From Linum tenue (lineage: Eukaryota; Streptophyta; Magnoliopsida; Malpighiales; Linaceae), in NCBI GenBank assembly GCA_946122785.1, contig CAMGYJ010000011.1:42930513-42994512 (forward strand): 64,000 bases of DNA, written 5' to 3'. Positions 13,405 through 23,518 of the stretch are shown in pieces (the first letter of the stretch is position 1; the number at the start of each line of letters is the position of its first letter). Under the pieces are notes generated by a model that was not told the origin of the DNA, made no database searches, and saw nothing but the letters and a program-made list of their open reading frames with translations. Both the position numbers and the translations under genes were made by a program.

Positions 13405-13680
13405 GGCCCAGCTATCGAGTTTGGAATTGGTTAGGCCGAAGTTAAAACTAAAAATGGGCTTACCATCGGGGCCTTTTCATAAGCGTCTCGATATGAAAAT
13501 GGACAGGCTGGGTTTAGTGGGCTTAATGAAATCAAAGTTGGCCCAGCTATCGAGTTTGGAATTGGTTAGGCCGAAGTTAAAACTGAAAATGGGCTTACCA
13601 TGGGGCCTTTTCATAAGCGTCTCGATATGAAAATGGACAGGCTGGGTTTAGTGGGCTTAATGAAATCAAAGTTGGCCCAG
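13405..13680 (+). repeat. 135-bp tandem duplication rich in GGCCCA/TGGGCTT boxes
   Basis: Two adjacent copies (13405-13539 and 13540-13674) differ at only a few bases, so the duplication is recent. Each copy carries GGCCCAGC, TTAGGCCGAA, ATGGGCTTAC, GGGGCCTTTTC, GTGGGCTTAATG and a trailing GGCCCA. In plants TGGGCY (site II) boxes of this type are known to drive housekeeping and organelle-protein genes. The block lies upstream of the tRNA and of the small-protein gene at 14151, so it may be part of that promoter (inference). Confidence 0.85.
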
Positions 13681-13713
13681 AGACGGACAAACGGATTGGA
13701 AAAGGAATAATAG

Positions 13714-13786
13714 TGGAGATGCGGGGTATCGATCCCCGTACCTCTCGCATGCTAAGCGAGCGCTCTACCATCTGAGCTACATCCCC
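13714..13786 (-). tRNA. tRNA-Ala (anticodon AGC)
   Basis: Read on the minus strand the 73-nt sequence folds as a standard cloverleaf: acceptor GGGGATG pairing with CATCTCC, discriminator A, D arm with GCTC...GAGC, anticodon stem CTCGC/GCGAG around loop TTAGCAT, and a T arm with GGGGATCGATACCCC. The anticodon AGC (plus-strand GCT at 13751-13753) reads alanine codons after inosine modification. The A and B boxes for RNA polymerase III are intact. It is convergent with the adjacent protein gene, whose TATA box is about 55 bp away. Confidence 0.97.
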
Positions 13787-13839
13787 TTATATGTCAATTA
13801 CATGAAGCGCGGTTTTATATTCAAAACATTTATGGCACC

Positions 13840-13848
13840 ATATATAAA
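13840..13848 (+). promoter_or_regulatory. TATA box for the small-protein gene
   Basis: ATATATAAA lies about 310 bp before the ATG at 14151. Transcription from about 13870 would give a 5' leader with an intron from about 13931 (AAC|GTACGC) to 14126 (TTGCAG|), removing most of the distance to the start codon. Confidence 0.5.
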
Positions 13849-14150
13849 TGCAGATCCGCATCGCAGGATTAGGATTCTCCCTCCTTTCTCAACTCCACTC
13901 CAGTTTGCCTCTGAACATCTGCAGATCCAACGTACGCCGTTCATTTTTATACTCACTGTTTGCTATCCATTTATGATTATTTTCTCTGAAGCTTGATCTG
14001 ATTTCAATGAACCACTCCTGTAATCCATGGCTAATCGACTCATTATCTGGTTCAACTGCCCGCAACGTGTTCGACTAAATGCCCCACTGAGTTCCTTCCC
14101 TCCATTCGGTCTTTCATTCTGTTGCAGTGTACAGGAATAGAACCCGTAGC

Positions 14151-14342
14151 ATGGTCACGTGCTTCCCTTCCTCGCCCAAGAAACTGGGGATGACGGCGGC
14201 CTTGTTTTCCGCAGCAGCCGCCATCATGGGTTACGCGGCGCATCTCTCCTACGTCAATGTCGCCCCTCAACAAGCTCGTACTAGAGCTCGGGATGAGTTC
14301 GTTAAGGAACGAATGAGACAGAGGCATGGCTATGGCAAGTGA
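14151..14342 (+). CDS. Small single-span membrane protein, 63 aa
   Basis: The frame from the first ATG after a likely 5'UTR intron (acceptor TTCTGTTGCAG ending about 14127) encodes 63 residues. I chose this ATG because the longer frame only opens upstream with a GTG. The protein has a short polar N-terminus (SSPKK), one Ala-rich hydrophobic segment at about residues 14-34 (MTAALFSAAAAIMGYAAHLS), and a basic tail rich in Arg/Lys/Glu (QQARTRARDEFVKERMRQ). Such a layout is common for small inner-membrane proteins of mitochondria, and the duplicated GGCCCA/TGGGCTT block upstream fits that, but I do not recognise the family and assign no function. A TATA box and a plausible leader intron argue that the gene is real. 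Confidence 0.65.
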   Translation: MVTCFPSSPKKLGMTAALFSAAAAIMGYAAHLSYVNVAPQQARTRARDEFVKERMRQRHGYGK

Positions 14343-15600
14343 CAGATGTTTAGCGCAAACAAGTCTTTTTTCTTCTTCTGCACCAGTGATTCTTTCTCCG
14401 TTCTTTTTGCAAGCAGTCTACTCATGTATACCATCTCTATACACTAGCTACTTCTGCTTTCTCAGCTCTGAATGCCACAAATATGTTGAACTACAAACTG
14501 TGTGTTCCATCAGTGAACCATATATTATTTTGGACTCTGGATCTTTCATTTTGGAGTTGTGATGAAGTTTGGATGAACTGTGTCTAAGCATGTCATGTTT
14601 ACACATCATTGGGTATTCAAGACTAATCAACCAGTAAATGGTGAGGCATGACTGAAGAAAATATCGAGCTGATAGAGGCCGATTCGGGAAACCCGCATGG
14701 AACGAGTTGCTGGTTTGTTTCTTATTTATACTTAGCTACAAGTTTTACTATTTACAACGGTAAATAAAATAGAAATTCAAATTCACCTTGACACGTGGTG
14801 AAGAGAGTAAAGCTAAAATGAAACTAACTCCACTAATGATAAAACGACGTCAAAAAAACCCTAATCGCCCATGCTGCTTCGACCATCGTTCTCGTCGTTC
14901 TTCTTTCCATAACTTCTGATTCCCTTTCCAGTACCCACCGCCTCTAGAGTCATCGTTGGGGGAGATCTTTCTAGATCCAAAGCTTGAGAGAGCCGGAGAA
15001 TTCGACGGAGGAGGACTCCTGTAAGCGGTGACCGTCGGAGGAGTGGGAGTGAGGCGGGGAGCCCATGCAGCTAAGGACCGACCAGAGTTAAAGCTATGGT
15101 GGAGTTTGGGGAGATTGGGGTAAGTAGGAAAGCTAGGTTTGACGTTTTGGAAGAATGGGGCGAGTGGGGAAGTGAGGTTTGTGAGAGAAGACGAGATTGT
15201 ACAGGCTAAGGCGGAAGAAAAATGGGGTTTATGGGAATGGGAGATGAATGATTTTACTTTGTGTAATTGTGCGGTTGTGTGTCTATAGGTGAAGAAGAGA
15301 GGAGAAAAGATAATGTTTATGCGTTTATGGACAGGTGTAGGTTTTCATTTAAATAATAATAGTAGATTAATGCTAAAATGATACTTGTAAATAAATTACA
15401 TTTTAATCATCAAATTATTAAATCACTTCAACATAAAATATATATTTAATAGTATTCGGGTTAAAACGAGCTAAATCAGGCTAAAATAATCCACCCATTA
15501 ACCCTTAACTCACTAACTTATCGGGACCAACGGGCTAACCCAGATTGAGAACCTTCATACTCAATTACTCACCCTAACTCCTATAAGAACCATAACTAAA
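14343..15600. other. Intergenic with an unresolved GC-rich block
   Basis: 14343-14640 is probably 3'UTR of the small gene. At about 14850-15260 there is a GC-richer, exon-like block preceded by AAACCCTAA (telo-box-like) and containing TTTCCAG and GGTAAGTAGG splice-like words on the plus strand. Neither strand gives an open frame with a recognisable domain, so it may be a broken exon or an untranslated RNA. 15340-15600 is AT-rich with nothing evident. Confidence 0.4.
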
Positions 15601-15797
15601 TTGTGATTTGAGAGGCCCAAGCCCGAAGCTAATAAGCTTTTGCGTGCGCAGGCGTTCCGCGAGTTGTCAGAAGTCGGAACAATATACGGCCGGGAAATCC
15701 CCGCAATCCTCCGCTGCGGTAAAACTCAAACGCCGCCGCGAGAATCCAAATCGTGGCCTCCTTCCCATAACTTTCTTATACGATTCATTCAATCCAG

Positions 15798-16091
15798 GTA
15801 CGCCCGCAATTTAGGATTGTTTCTTTTATTCTTCTCTGCGTCCCGAAGTCGAATTTTATTTTATTTTCGGCTATGAAACCCTTAGTAAAAGTTCAAAGCG
15901 AGTTGGATTTGATCTTTCTGATTCCAACTCTGAACCTTGGATTTGATCGTCGTTAAGTTATCCGGGCCGTTTGATTTTCTTTTCTGTGGTTGTAAGCAAA
16001 TTTCATGGTGATTGTCTCTGTATTGGTGAATGTATGTTTTCTTTGGTCGCAATGATACTGAGTAGAATCGTGATTGGTTTTGAATTTCCAG
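15798..16091 (+). other. 5'UTR intron of the F-box gene
   Basis: Donor CAG|GTACGC and acceptor GAATTTCCAG|GG bracket a T-rich 294-bp stretch that ends 13 bp before the F-box ATG. The T-rich body and consensus ends support an intron rather than an unspliced leader. Confidence 0.65.
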
Positions 16092-16104
16092 GGAGAAGGC
16101 TTCC

Positions 16105-17391
16105 ATGGCTGGGTTCGAATCGTCAGCGTTATGTATCAATGACGTTCTGTCACACCATTTACTGGTAGAAGTTCTGGTTCGCATTCCTTTGAAAGATGTG
16201 TTTCGCTGTATGTCTGTTTGCAAGTTCTGGTTCTCTTCCATTCGGGATGATCCATATTTCAAAAGACGCTTCATTCTCAAGAGGGTTACGGAGCAGGCCT
16301 CTTCCAGTGCGGAGGATCATCAGCTGGTTTACGCACAGTGCAGCATCAGGGAAATGCTTCTGGTAACTCCCACCTGCAGCATCGTTAATGGTTCTGACTT
16401 ATCTTTGAATTTGCTGCCGTTCATTGCTGGCCAGGATTATTACAGTAGTACCTTAGACCGTGTGGTTTTGGGATCTTCCAATGGCTTGCTCTTGTGCTCC
16501 CCTTATAAGACCATGCCTGCCACATACTACATTTGCAACCCGCTCACTAAGGAGTGGCTTATCCTTCCACCATCTCCTCATAAGGACAGTCCTGATGTTT
16601 ATGTTGGTTTTATCTGTGATCCATTCTACCTCGTGCAAGGTGATGATAGCTTGATCACTTTGAATGATGGATTTGGTTTCAAGGTTGTACGTTGGCGTTA
16701 CTCTAGTAGTGATGAGGATGAGGAAGAAGATCTCTTTGGGATGGATGTGGAAGTATTCTCATCTGACGTGGGACTTTGGACTACATCTAGGGCCCGATGT
16801 GTGAAAGGTGTTACCTCTACGGCTCTACCAGCCCCGGGAACGGGGATTTCATACGATGGAAGGCTCTATTGGCTGCTTGGAAGATGTGAGACTTTGATCT
16901 ATGATCCCAACAAGAATGAGTTTTTACTCCACCACATTACTCCTCCTTCGGATGTATTGTGCATGATTCCTTTGGTGCTTTCGCTTATGGTGCCTTTTCA
17001 AGGGCTTAGCCAGTGTCAAGGTTCATTTTGGGCAGGACAAGCTTGGCGTGCGGAACTGAGAGTATACACACTGGCAGATGGTGAATGGCATCTCAAGCAT
17101 AATGTCAATATCCTTGATTGGTTGCCTTCCAGTGCAAATTCGGTCAAGAACACGATGAAGATACTTCCGAACGCTGTTCAATTCCGGACTATGCATCCAT
17201 ATGATCCCATGATAGCCTATTTGACTGTGGAAATGACGTTATTGGAGTGTGACTTTGGGGGCAGGACACTGAAAGTGGTAGCCGAGAATTTGGGCAAGAA
17301 CAAGGAGGGCAGGGGTCTGATGTGGTCCAACGTGCTGACATTGTCTCTTCCACTTTGGCCGACCCCTCTTCCTACTCTTCCTGCTGCTTAA
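16105..17391 (+). CDS. F-box protein, 428 aa
   Basis: Intact 428-residue frame. Residues about 9-52 form an F-box (LLVEVLVRIPLKDVFRC, then CKFWFSSIRDDPYFKRRF), the motif that docks onto SKP1 in SCF ubiquitin ligases. The rest has the plant F-box-associated pattern: GSSNGLLLC near residue 127, then YYICNPLTKEWLILPPSP, an acidic loop (SSDEDEEED), and a propeller-like region with YDGRLYWLLGR and LADGEWHLKHN. Its substrate cannot be read from sequence. The ATG at 16105 follows a good acceptor (TTTCCAG, ending 16091); a donor at 15797/15798 (CCAG|GTACGC) gives a 294-bp 5'UTR intron. GGCCCAAGCCC near 15613 is a site II-like promoter element. The downstream 134-aa minus frame is likely just 3'UTR. 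Confidence 0.9.
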   Translation: MAGFESSALCINDVLSHHLLVEVLVRIPLKDVFRCMSVCKFWFSSIRDDPYFKRRFILKRVTEQASSSAEDHQLVYAQCSIREMLLVTPTCSIVNGSDLSLNLLPFIAGQDYYSSTLDRVVLGSSNGLLLCSPYKTMPATYYICNPLTKEWLILPPSPHKDSPDVYVGFICDPFYLVQGDDSLITLNDGFGFKVVRWRYSSSDEDEEEDLFGMDVEVFSSDVGLWTTSRARCVKGVTSTALPAPGTGISYDGRLYWLLGRCETLIYDPNKNEFLLHHITPPSDVLCMIPLVLSLMVPFQGLSQCQGSFWAGQAWRAELRVYTLADGEWHLKHNVNILDWLPSSANSVKNTMKILPNAVQFRTMHPYDPMIAYLTVEMTLLECDFGGRTLKVVAENLGKNKEGRGLMWSNVLTLSLPLWPTPLPTLPAA

Positions 17392-18232
17392 GCAGTTAAT
17401 TTTATTTCCTTAGTCTACCCGGTTGTAGTTGATGATGAAGTGAATGACCTTGTCCATTGCATGTTGATATGCAGTGCATATGGCAGTAGTTAGTTAGGTG
17501 GTCCATTCTGAATTTCGTTTGAACATACATGAAATTGTGAAAACCATGGCAGTTGAGCTCTGAAAGGAATGGTTTTCTCTTTGGTGGTACTTATGTTGTG
17601 GAAATTGCTTTTTACATTCCATCTGTTTGCTTTGTAAGTTCCACTGGTACAGATGAGTTTCTTGCACAACCTTTACATGTAAAAAAGTGTAGTAGGAAGG
17701 AAGTTGTCTTGTCCGTCTAAATAATTTAGATTGCACTCTTTTTCGGTTCTGGGAACTCTGTTTGGACAGCGCCATGCCATTCATTAGAGTGAGTGTGATC
17801 CAAGAGGCAGTTTGTGTTTGTAATTGTGGCCCTCCCACTCTAACTTTACCTTTAGCCACTGCCTTTGAGAGTGGGTAAATATTAGAGATTGGAATCAATG
17901 GATTGTCATCAGTTAGGTAGAGTGATGGTCGATCAAAGGAAGTTAGGATTGTGATGATTTGGATAGCAAGGATCAGACAATTTTTTTGTTTGTTTAAAGA
18001 TTTTGGTGGTGCAAAATTTGTGGGACCTATGGATTTGAAAGGTTCAAATTCTTGGGGTTTACAAACTTGAAAAAAACTTTAAAAGAGTTAGGGAACTGGG
18101 ATTTGGAGTATGGGTATAAATCTATGATCTAATAAAATAATGTCACTGAGAAAAGGAGATAAGATGAGGTTGAGGTGAGATCATCATGGTTCCACGTGAT
18201 GTAGTAAACACAAAATCCTAGGATTGTCTAGG
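17392..18232. other. 3' flank of the F-box gene, no other gene
   Basis: The first few hundred bases are probably 3'UTR. The minus-strand 134-aa frame (17494-17898) lacks any recognised domain and runs antisense to that UTR, so I do not call it. Confidence 0.5.
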
Positions 18233-18240
18233 GTCTTATT

Positions 18241-18997
18241 TAGGGGTGTACATGGGTTGGTTGGTTCGGGTTTAAGTATTTTAATCACCCGACCTATGCA
18301 CTACGGTTTGGAAATTATCAAACCCAAACCCACTCAAAATAATTTAAACCCTACAATTTGTTTCTAATTGGGTTGGGTCGGGTTGGCGATATTTTTAAGT
18401 AAAAACCCAACCCAACATAAAATATATAATTATTATACACCATAAAAATATTTTATAACTAATTAAAATTTCAAACAAATAAACCGAGGTGAAAGGTATC
18501 AAAATTCACAATGTTGTTTGAGTTTTAATAAAATGTGATTTACTTCAACATATGTCTAGTTTTTTTCACGATATTTGTTGAAATAGGCTAAAAAGGTTAT
18601 AAACAAATGCATCCATAATATGTTATTCTATTAAAATTGTATACAAGAAAAATGATTACGTGAATCATAATTATATTCAATTTATGTCTAAAATTTAAGT
18701 CGAAGAATGCATTAGATTAGGGAGACCATGATAGAAAAACATTGCAAAATATCTTAATTTTCACATAAGTATGGCTATATACGACATAAATATTTTTTAG
18801 ATACGAACTCATACTAATAGTTGGAACACGGGTTGGGTCGGGTTCTACGGGTTGTGTAATCCAAAATCCAAACCCAACCCAAAAGAGGCGGGTTGCACAA
18901 AAGAAAACCGTCACCCAACCCAAAACCTTCGTTTTAGCGATAAATACGGGTGGGTTGGACGGGTGGGTCGGTTTGCGGGTGTGTTTGTTCACCCCTA
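18241..18997. mobile_element. hAT-type non-autonomous element D
   Basis: Starts TAGGGGTGTACATGGG, ends TTTGTTCACCCCTA, with a perfect 8-bp duplication GTCTTATT. Subterminal arrays consist of GGTTGGGTCGGG / CCCAACCC words at both ends. The interior is AT-rich with no transposase frame. The same array style (GGGTTGGGTCGGG) fills element J at 57439-58134, so D and J are probably close relatives. Confidence 0.9.
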
Positions 18998-19005
18998 GTC
19001 TTATT

Positions 19006-20109
19006 CCACGAGGTTTCTGATGCATAAATACTCACACCAAATCATCCAAGACTCACACGGAACCTATAGAGAAACATTTAAGGGTTTTCATTCAAATAAA
19101 AACAATAATAGTAAATTCGTTTAGGGGGTTTTAGATTTATAGATGCATCAAAGTAAAGATACGTTATTGTATAAGTAGGCTGTAGGCAAACTCGAATACT
19201 ATCATGCATACTAAGGCTCATTCACATTATGCATCAATGGTTCATTTATGGTATCACACTATCCCTCCCACTAAGGCCACTCTCTACCCATGCATGCACC
19301 TATTGTGATAGAGATTTTACTAGCAAATGCGTGATTTCGCTTCATGCCATCACCTAATTAATGAAAAACAAGGAAGTTAGAATAGCATATGATTAAGTGT
19401 GGGTCTCTACGAGCCATAATCGATGGTATATAGAATCGATGATCTAACAATCAAACATTGATACTAATCAAGGTATAGATGGTTCATCATTCCCTCTATA
19501 CTCTTGTAGCATCAATGGGGTATCACTAGAGAGTAATTTCCTGACAACCTAGATAATACTAAGTACAATGCATATAGTAGCATGTCATTGAATCATAAGC
19601 ATTGATGATAAAGGAACATTCATACTACATAAACAACAACGAACATCTCATATGCATCGAAAACAAGGCATTCATGCATATACAATGAACAACAAAATTC
19701 ATAAAGATAAACACAAGCATGACATAAAATCATAGCATTCATTCACATAAAGATAAACAAGTTCACATCCTCATACAATCAATTTCGAACTAGCTACATA
19801 GAAGAGAAGTAGGGTACCACCATCGATGATGACATAATCTCCTTTAGCTACAAACTCTCCTACGAAAGCTAGGCTCTTATTCGAGGAAAGTACAAAAGTT
19901 TTTGGATGGTTGTGCATCCTTAATGAACTAATGAGTCGTGCCCTCTATATATAGAGGAAGAAATCGGGTAAATCTCTCATAAAGTTACTGGAAAGGGGTT
20001 TCATAGTCCTTGTAAACTAATAACTTCTTGAACGAGGCTTCTAGAAGATTAGGGCTTGAGCGGCGGTAGGGCAGCGGTTGGAACCCCCGTTCTTTTTCTT
20101 TTTAGGCTT
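19006..20109. other. Intergenic, no gene seen
   Basis: AT-rich with CATTCATGCAT-like low-complexity words; no supported frame or repeat structure until the LINE remnant starts. Confidence 0.5.
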
Positions 20110-20780
20110 GGCTCCTTTGCACATGGATGACCTCTCCTCATGATTTGGACGTGTTTGACCAGTTCTCCTCCAGAGAAGGATAGTATCCTATGGACACTAA
20201 CCACAAATAAGGAATTCTCAGTTTCTTACTTCTATCAGGTGATGGTTGAAGCAAACTGTTTCCACTATCCACATGACTTCCCAAGCAAACATATATGGAA
20301 GAAAAATGTCCCAACAAAGGTGTGTGCGTTCTCATGATTGGTCACTCTATGACGTATCCTTCACATTTGATAATCTGAAGCATCATGTCTGGCCCCTCCC
20401 AAATAGATGTTGTATGCGCGGGAAAGAAGAATAATCAATCAATGACCTGCTGCAACGCTGTAGTTTTGCAACGTTCGTGTGGAACTTCTTCTTCTTCTTC
20501 TTCTTCTTCTTTTATAGTCCCCTTCATAACAACTGCAGTTCTATTTGGAAATAATGGTGTTACACCATCTCCCTCCCAAATCTCGATATACTCTCTTGTC
20601 TTCCCCATGCTATTTTTTGGAGACTCCAGAAAGAATGTAATTTACGGACATACCATGATGTTGGAAAGTCCACCAGAGAAGTCTTCAAACACATCATCTA
20701 GACTCTTTCAAAATGAATACACATTGATTCGGTCGAGGAAGGGGTCATCTTCTTGTCTATCGTCTATGGGAATTCTGCAA
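20110..20780 (+). pseudogene. LINE retroelement remnant (zf-RVT region)
   Basis: Across shifting frames the conceptual product follows the C-terminal reverse-transcriptase-associated zinc-binding domain of plant LINE-1 elements: a DSILW...FSVSYFYQ segment, IWKKNVPTKVCAFSW, then TFDNLKHH...LPNRC, an LLQRCSFATFVW block, and later a FWRLQKECN stretch equivalent to the usual WxxWKERNxR. At least three frameshifts or stops break it and the RT and endonuclease parts are absent. The (CTT)n run near 20488-20513 is probably secondary slippage. Confidence 0.75.
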
Positions 20781-21587
20781 GACCATCCTTCAACCACTAC
20801 TAATCTAGTGTGAAATGTGTTGTTGTACCTGTAACAAAGAACACTCTGATTTTCTTTCAGTTGTACATTCCATTCCCTTCAGCCCATTCTGTGGACTTAT
20901 TCTTGAATATAATACTCCTAACTTATATAAAAAACATAGTACCTATAAATTTTAATGGTTTTATATTAAGCATTGTGTTAACACTTATTCCTTATTGTCT
21001 GACTCTCAGAGACTCTCAGTCTTCGAACCCAGTTTGAAAAGGGGTTAATACTCTAGTTTGGCCCGAAATTTGGCATAGGTGTCAATTTTAGCCTGAATTT
21101 TTCAATAAGACTTTTATGACCAACTTTTCGAATTAATAGACAGTTTTGGCCCGGAGTTTGGATTGATTGTTAAAATTGACGGTCAAACATTTATTCCGTC
21201 AGTGATTCAGCATTAAGTGCTAAGGTGGCAGCGACATGGCTTCCACATCATATCCGCATAATATATTTATGTAAAAATTTATAAATAAAACATGAAAATA
21301 AAAATAAATAACAAAATTTGAAGAAAAAATCGTATTCTTTCCACCATCTCTCATCCCACCTTGAAACTCGACCTGGAACCCCTCCCATCTCGATTTCCTT
21401 ATCAAACCGTCCCCCAACTCCGCCCAAATTTTCCAACATTACACATCGATGATCGACAATTGTTCATCCGTCGCAAATCACTATCCTTCTGCCGCCAATG
21501 CAAATAAGAAAGTACTTATGTGATCCCCAAATCTGGAGAATGAAATTGGTAATAGCCTCGAGAAGAGGTCCTCAGAAATCGCGTATA

Positions 21588-22193
21588 CAATGCAGTTAAA
21601 ATCGCGCTTTAAAACTTAAAAACTTATGATTTCACACTTTTAGGTAACTAAAACGCTTTTGTTTCCATATAAAATCTATAAAGTATAAAATCAAACTAAA
21701 TTGTGGTTTAATGCTTAAAAGCTTACGCTTTTACGCTTCTAGTTCATTAAATGGGTATTCTATTCATGAAATTAATTGTAAAATGTATATTTTAAAGGAA
21801 AATCACCATCAAGAAGTTACATTTGAGATTAAAAGATATATACCAGGAGGTACTTGGATGCATTCTTAGATTCAAAAGAGTAATCTAATTCACCAGATAG
21901 GCCCTTCCCCAATTCATTAGCATAGAGGGGACATTAGCTTATTGATAATATCTACGTTTATGAACTTATTGTTAAGATGTCATGAGTTGCTCTATTTTAG
22001 ACATGAATTGCATGTATTTATTAACTTATCTAAGTTCTGTGTACTCATATTTTACATAGTATATGTCTTACTTCACACATTTTTAGCTATTTTATAGTAT
22101 GCATAAAAAACTTACGTTTTACGCTTTGATTCTACGCTTTAGGATTTTACCCCTTTTCCGCTTCTAGGTAGAATCACGCATTTGACTGCATTG
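21588..22193. mobile_element. 606-bp MITE, relative of the 4753 element
   Basis: Ends CAATGCAGTTAAAATCGCG and GAATCACGCATTTGACTGCATTG are inverted repeats of the same family as 4753-4948. Flanks CGCGTATA / CGCGTATG give an 8-bp duplication with one change. It contains the family words TTAAAACTTAAAAACTTA and TTCTAGGTAGAATCACGC. It sits inside the larger Mutator element, so it inserted later than that element. Confidence 0.8.
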
Positions 22194-22726
22194 CGCGTAT
22201 GAGGGGAGCCGCCGCGAAATCTAAAGCTACGTCGCCACCGCAGATCTGAGCTACGTCACCGCAAAGGATGAAGCTTGGTTTCAGGTTCAGAGCGCCGCTT
22301 CATGAAAATCGCCTCTACCTCGGCATCTCCTACTAATACCCCTTCCTTTTCCAACTCAAGATCTTGTCCCTTTTTTATTCATGCCGTTCAACTTCTTCCA
22401 CAAAGTATTTAAATCAAGGACCCTGAAATTCGGCGATTGCATTTGACTACTTATTCAAGATTTGAGAATGAAGAACGATTAAGGAAAGCATAACTTTTTT
22501 TTATTGAAATTGATTTGGATTCTTCAATTGTGTGTTGTATACTTGTACTATTGAAAGTAGAGAATGAATGGAACATGAGAACTAGGGCGAAAGAAAAGTC
22601 GAAATGAGTTTCTGGGTATAAGAAACATAGCGGTAGAGGGATGGTTGATGATTAGAGGGTTTTGTCGGAGAAGAAGATTCGGTCCATAATGAAAATTTAT
22701 ATTTTTAATATTGAATACGATTTGAC

Positions 22727-23506
22727 TGTTCAGATAGTTTGGTCATTGTAAAAGGGGCCAAGGGCCACGTAAATGCATGACCATGCTTAATGATGATTGG
22801 GCCATGCTACTAGGGTTTCTCGGCTAGGGTTAGTGAAACAGTTGTCCCTGGACGTGTATTAGGGGTGGGCATACGGTTCGGTAAAACCGAACCGAAACCG
22901 AATAATATTAATTCGGTTTGAAATTCGGAAGGGAAAAGGATAAATTTCGGAAACCAAGGTCCTTTCGAACGAACCGAATTTTCAAATTCCGAACCGAATT
23001 TTCGAATTACTATAATTGCAAGCTCCAAATGGTGATTTTTATGTTTATACTTATTATGAGACTTAAATATTTGAATTATGTTAGAGTTTTATGACTTATG
23101 TGTTGAAATGTTTGATTTTATCATTGATGATGCATTTAATTGCATAGTTATTGTTTACATTAGGGGTGAAAAATAATTTAAAAGAGAAAAAAATACAAGC
23201 TAAACTCACAAGTTTGGTTTTTCATACAAAACCGAACCGAATTATAATTTGGTTCGAATTCAGTTTGAAGTTTGATGGAACTCGGGAACCCGGTATGCAT
23301 TATTTCGGTTTGGTTTGAACTGAACCGACCGCATGCCCACCCCTAACGTGTGTATATATGTACTTTGAGAGGTCTTGGTCGACCAACACAATAAGAGAAG
23401 TATCGATCTTGCATGTGGACTAGTCTTGATCACAACGATCAAGGAAACCACGTAAATCTGTCTCCGTTTCGTATTTCCATTACTGTTTAATCCGCTTATG
23501 CTAACA
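22727..23506 (+). repeat. Copia-1 5' LTR, split by a hAT element
   Basis: Matches the 3' LTR at 28162-28448 over its whole length except that a 486-bp hAT element plus its 8-bp duplication (22860-23353) interrupts it. Scattered substitutions between the two LTRs indicate an old insertion. Begins TGTTCAGATAG and ends TATGCTAACA. Confidence 0.9.
22860..23345. mobile_element. hAT-type non-autonomous element E, inside an LTR
   Basis: Ends TAGGGGTGGGCATACGGTTCGG and CGACCGCATGCCCACCCCTA; flanks ACGTGTAT / ACGTGTGT (7 of 8). The uninterrupted 3' LTR of the host Copia gives the pre-insertion site and confirms the boundaries. The subterminal motif is AACCGAACCG / CGGTTCGG. The interior is AT-rich without a transposase frame. 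Its termini resemble element G (34506-35615). Confidence 0.92.
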
Positions 23507-23518
23507 TGGTATCAGAGC
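23507..23518 (+). other. Copia-1 primer-binding site
   Basis: TGGTATCAGAGC directly follows the 5' LTR end and is complementary to the 3' end of plant initiator tRNA-Met, the usual Copia primer. Confidence 0.95.

Noticed and set aside
14850..15260. Exon-like GC-rich block with a telo-box-like AAACCCTAA
   Set aside because: No open frame or domain on either strand; recorded only as an unresolved region.
17494..17898. 134-aa minus-strand frame
   Set aside because: Antisense to the probable F-box 3'UTR, no recognised domain and no conservation evidence.
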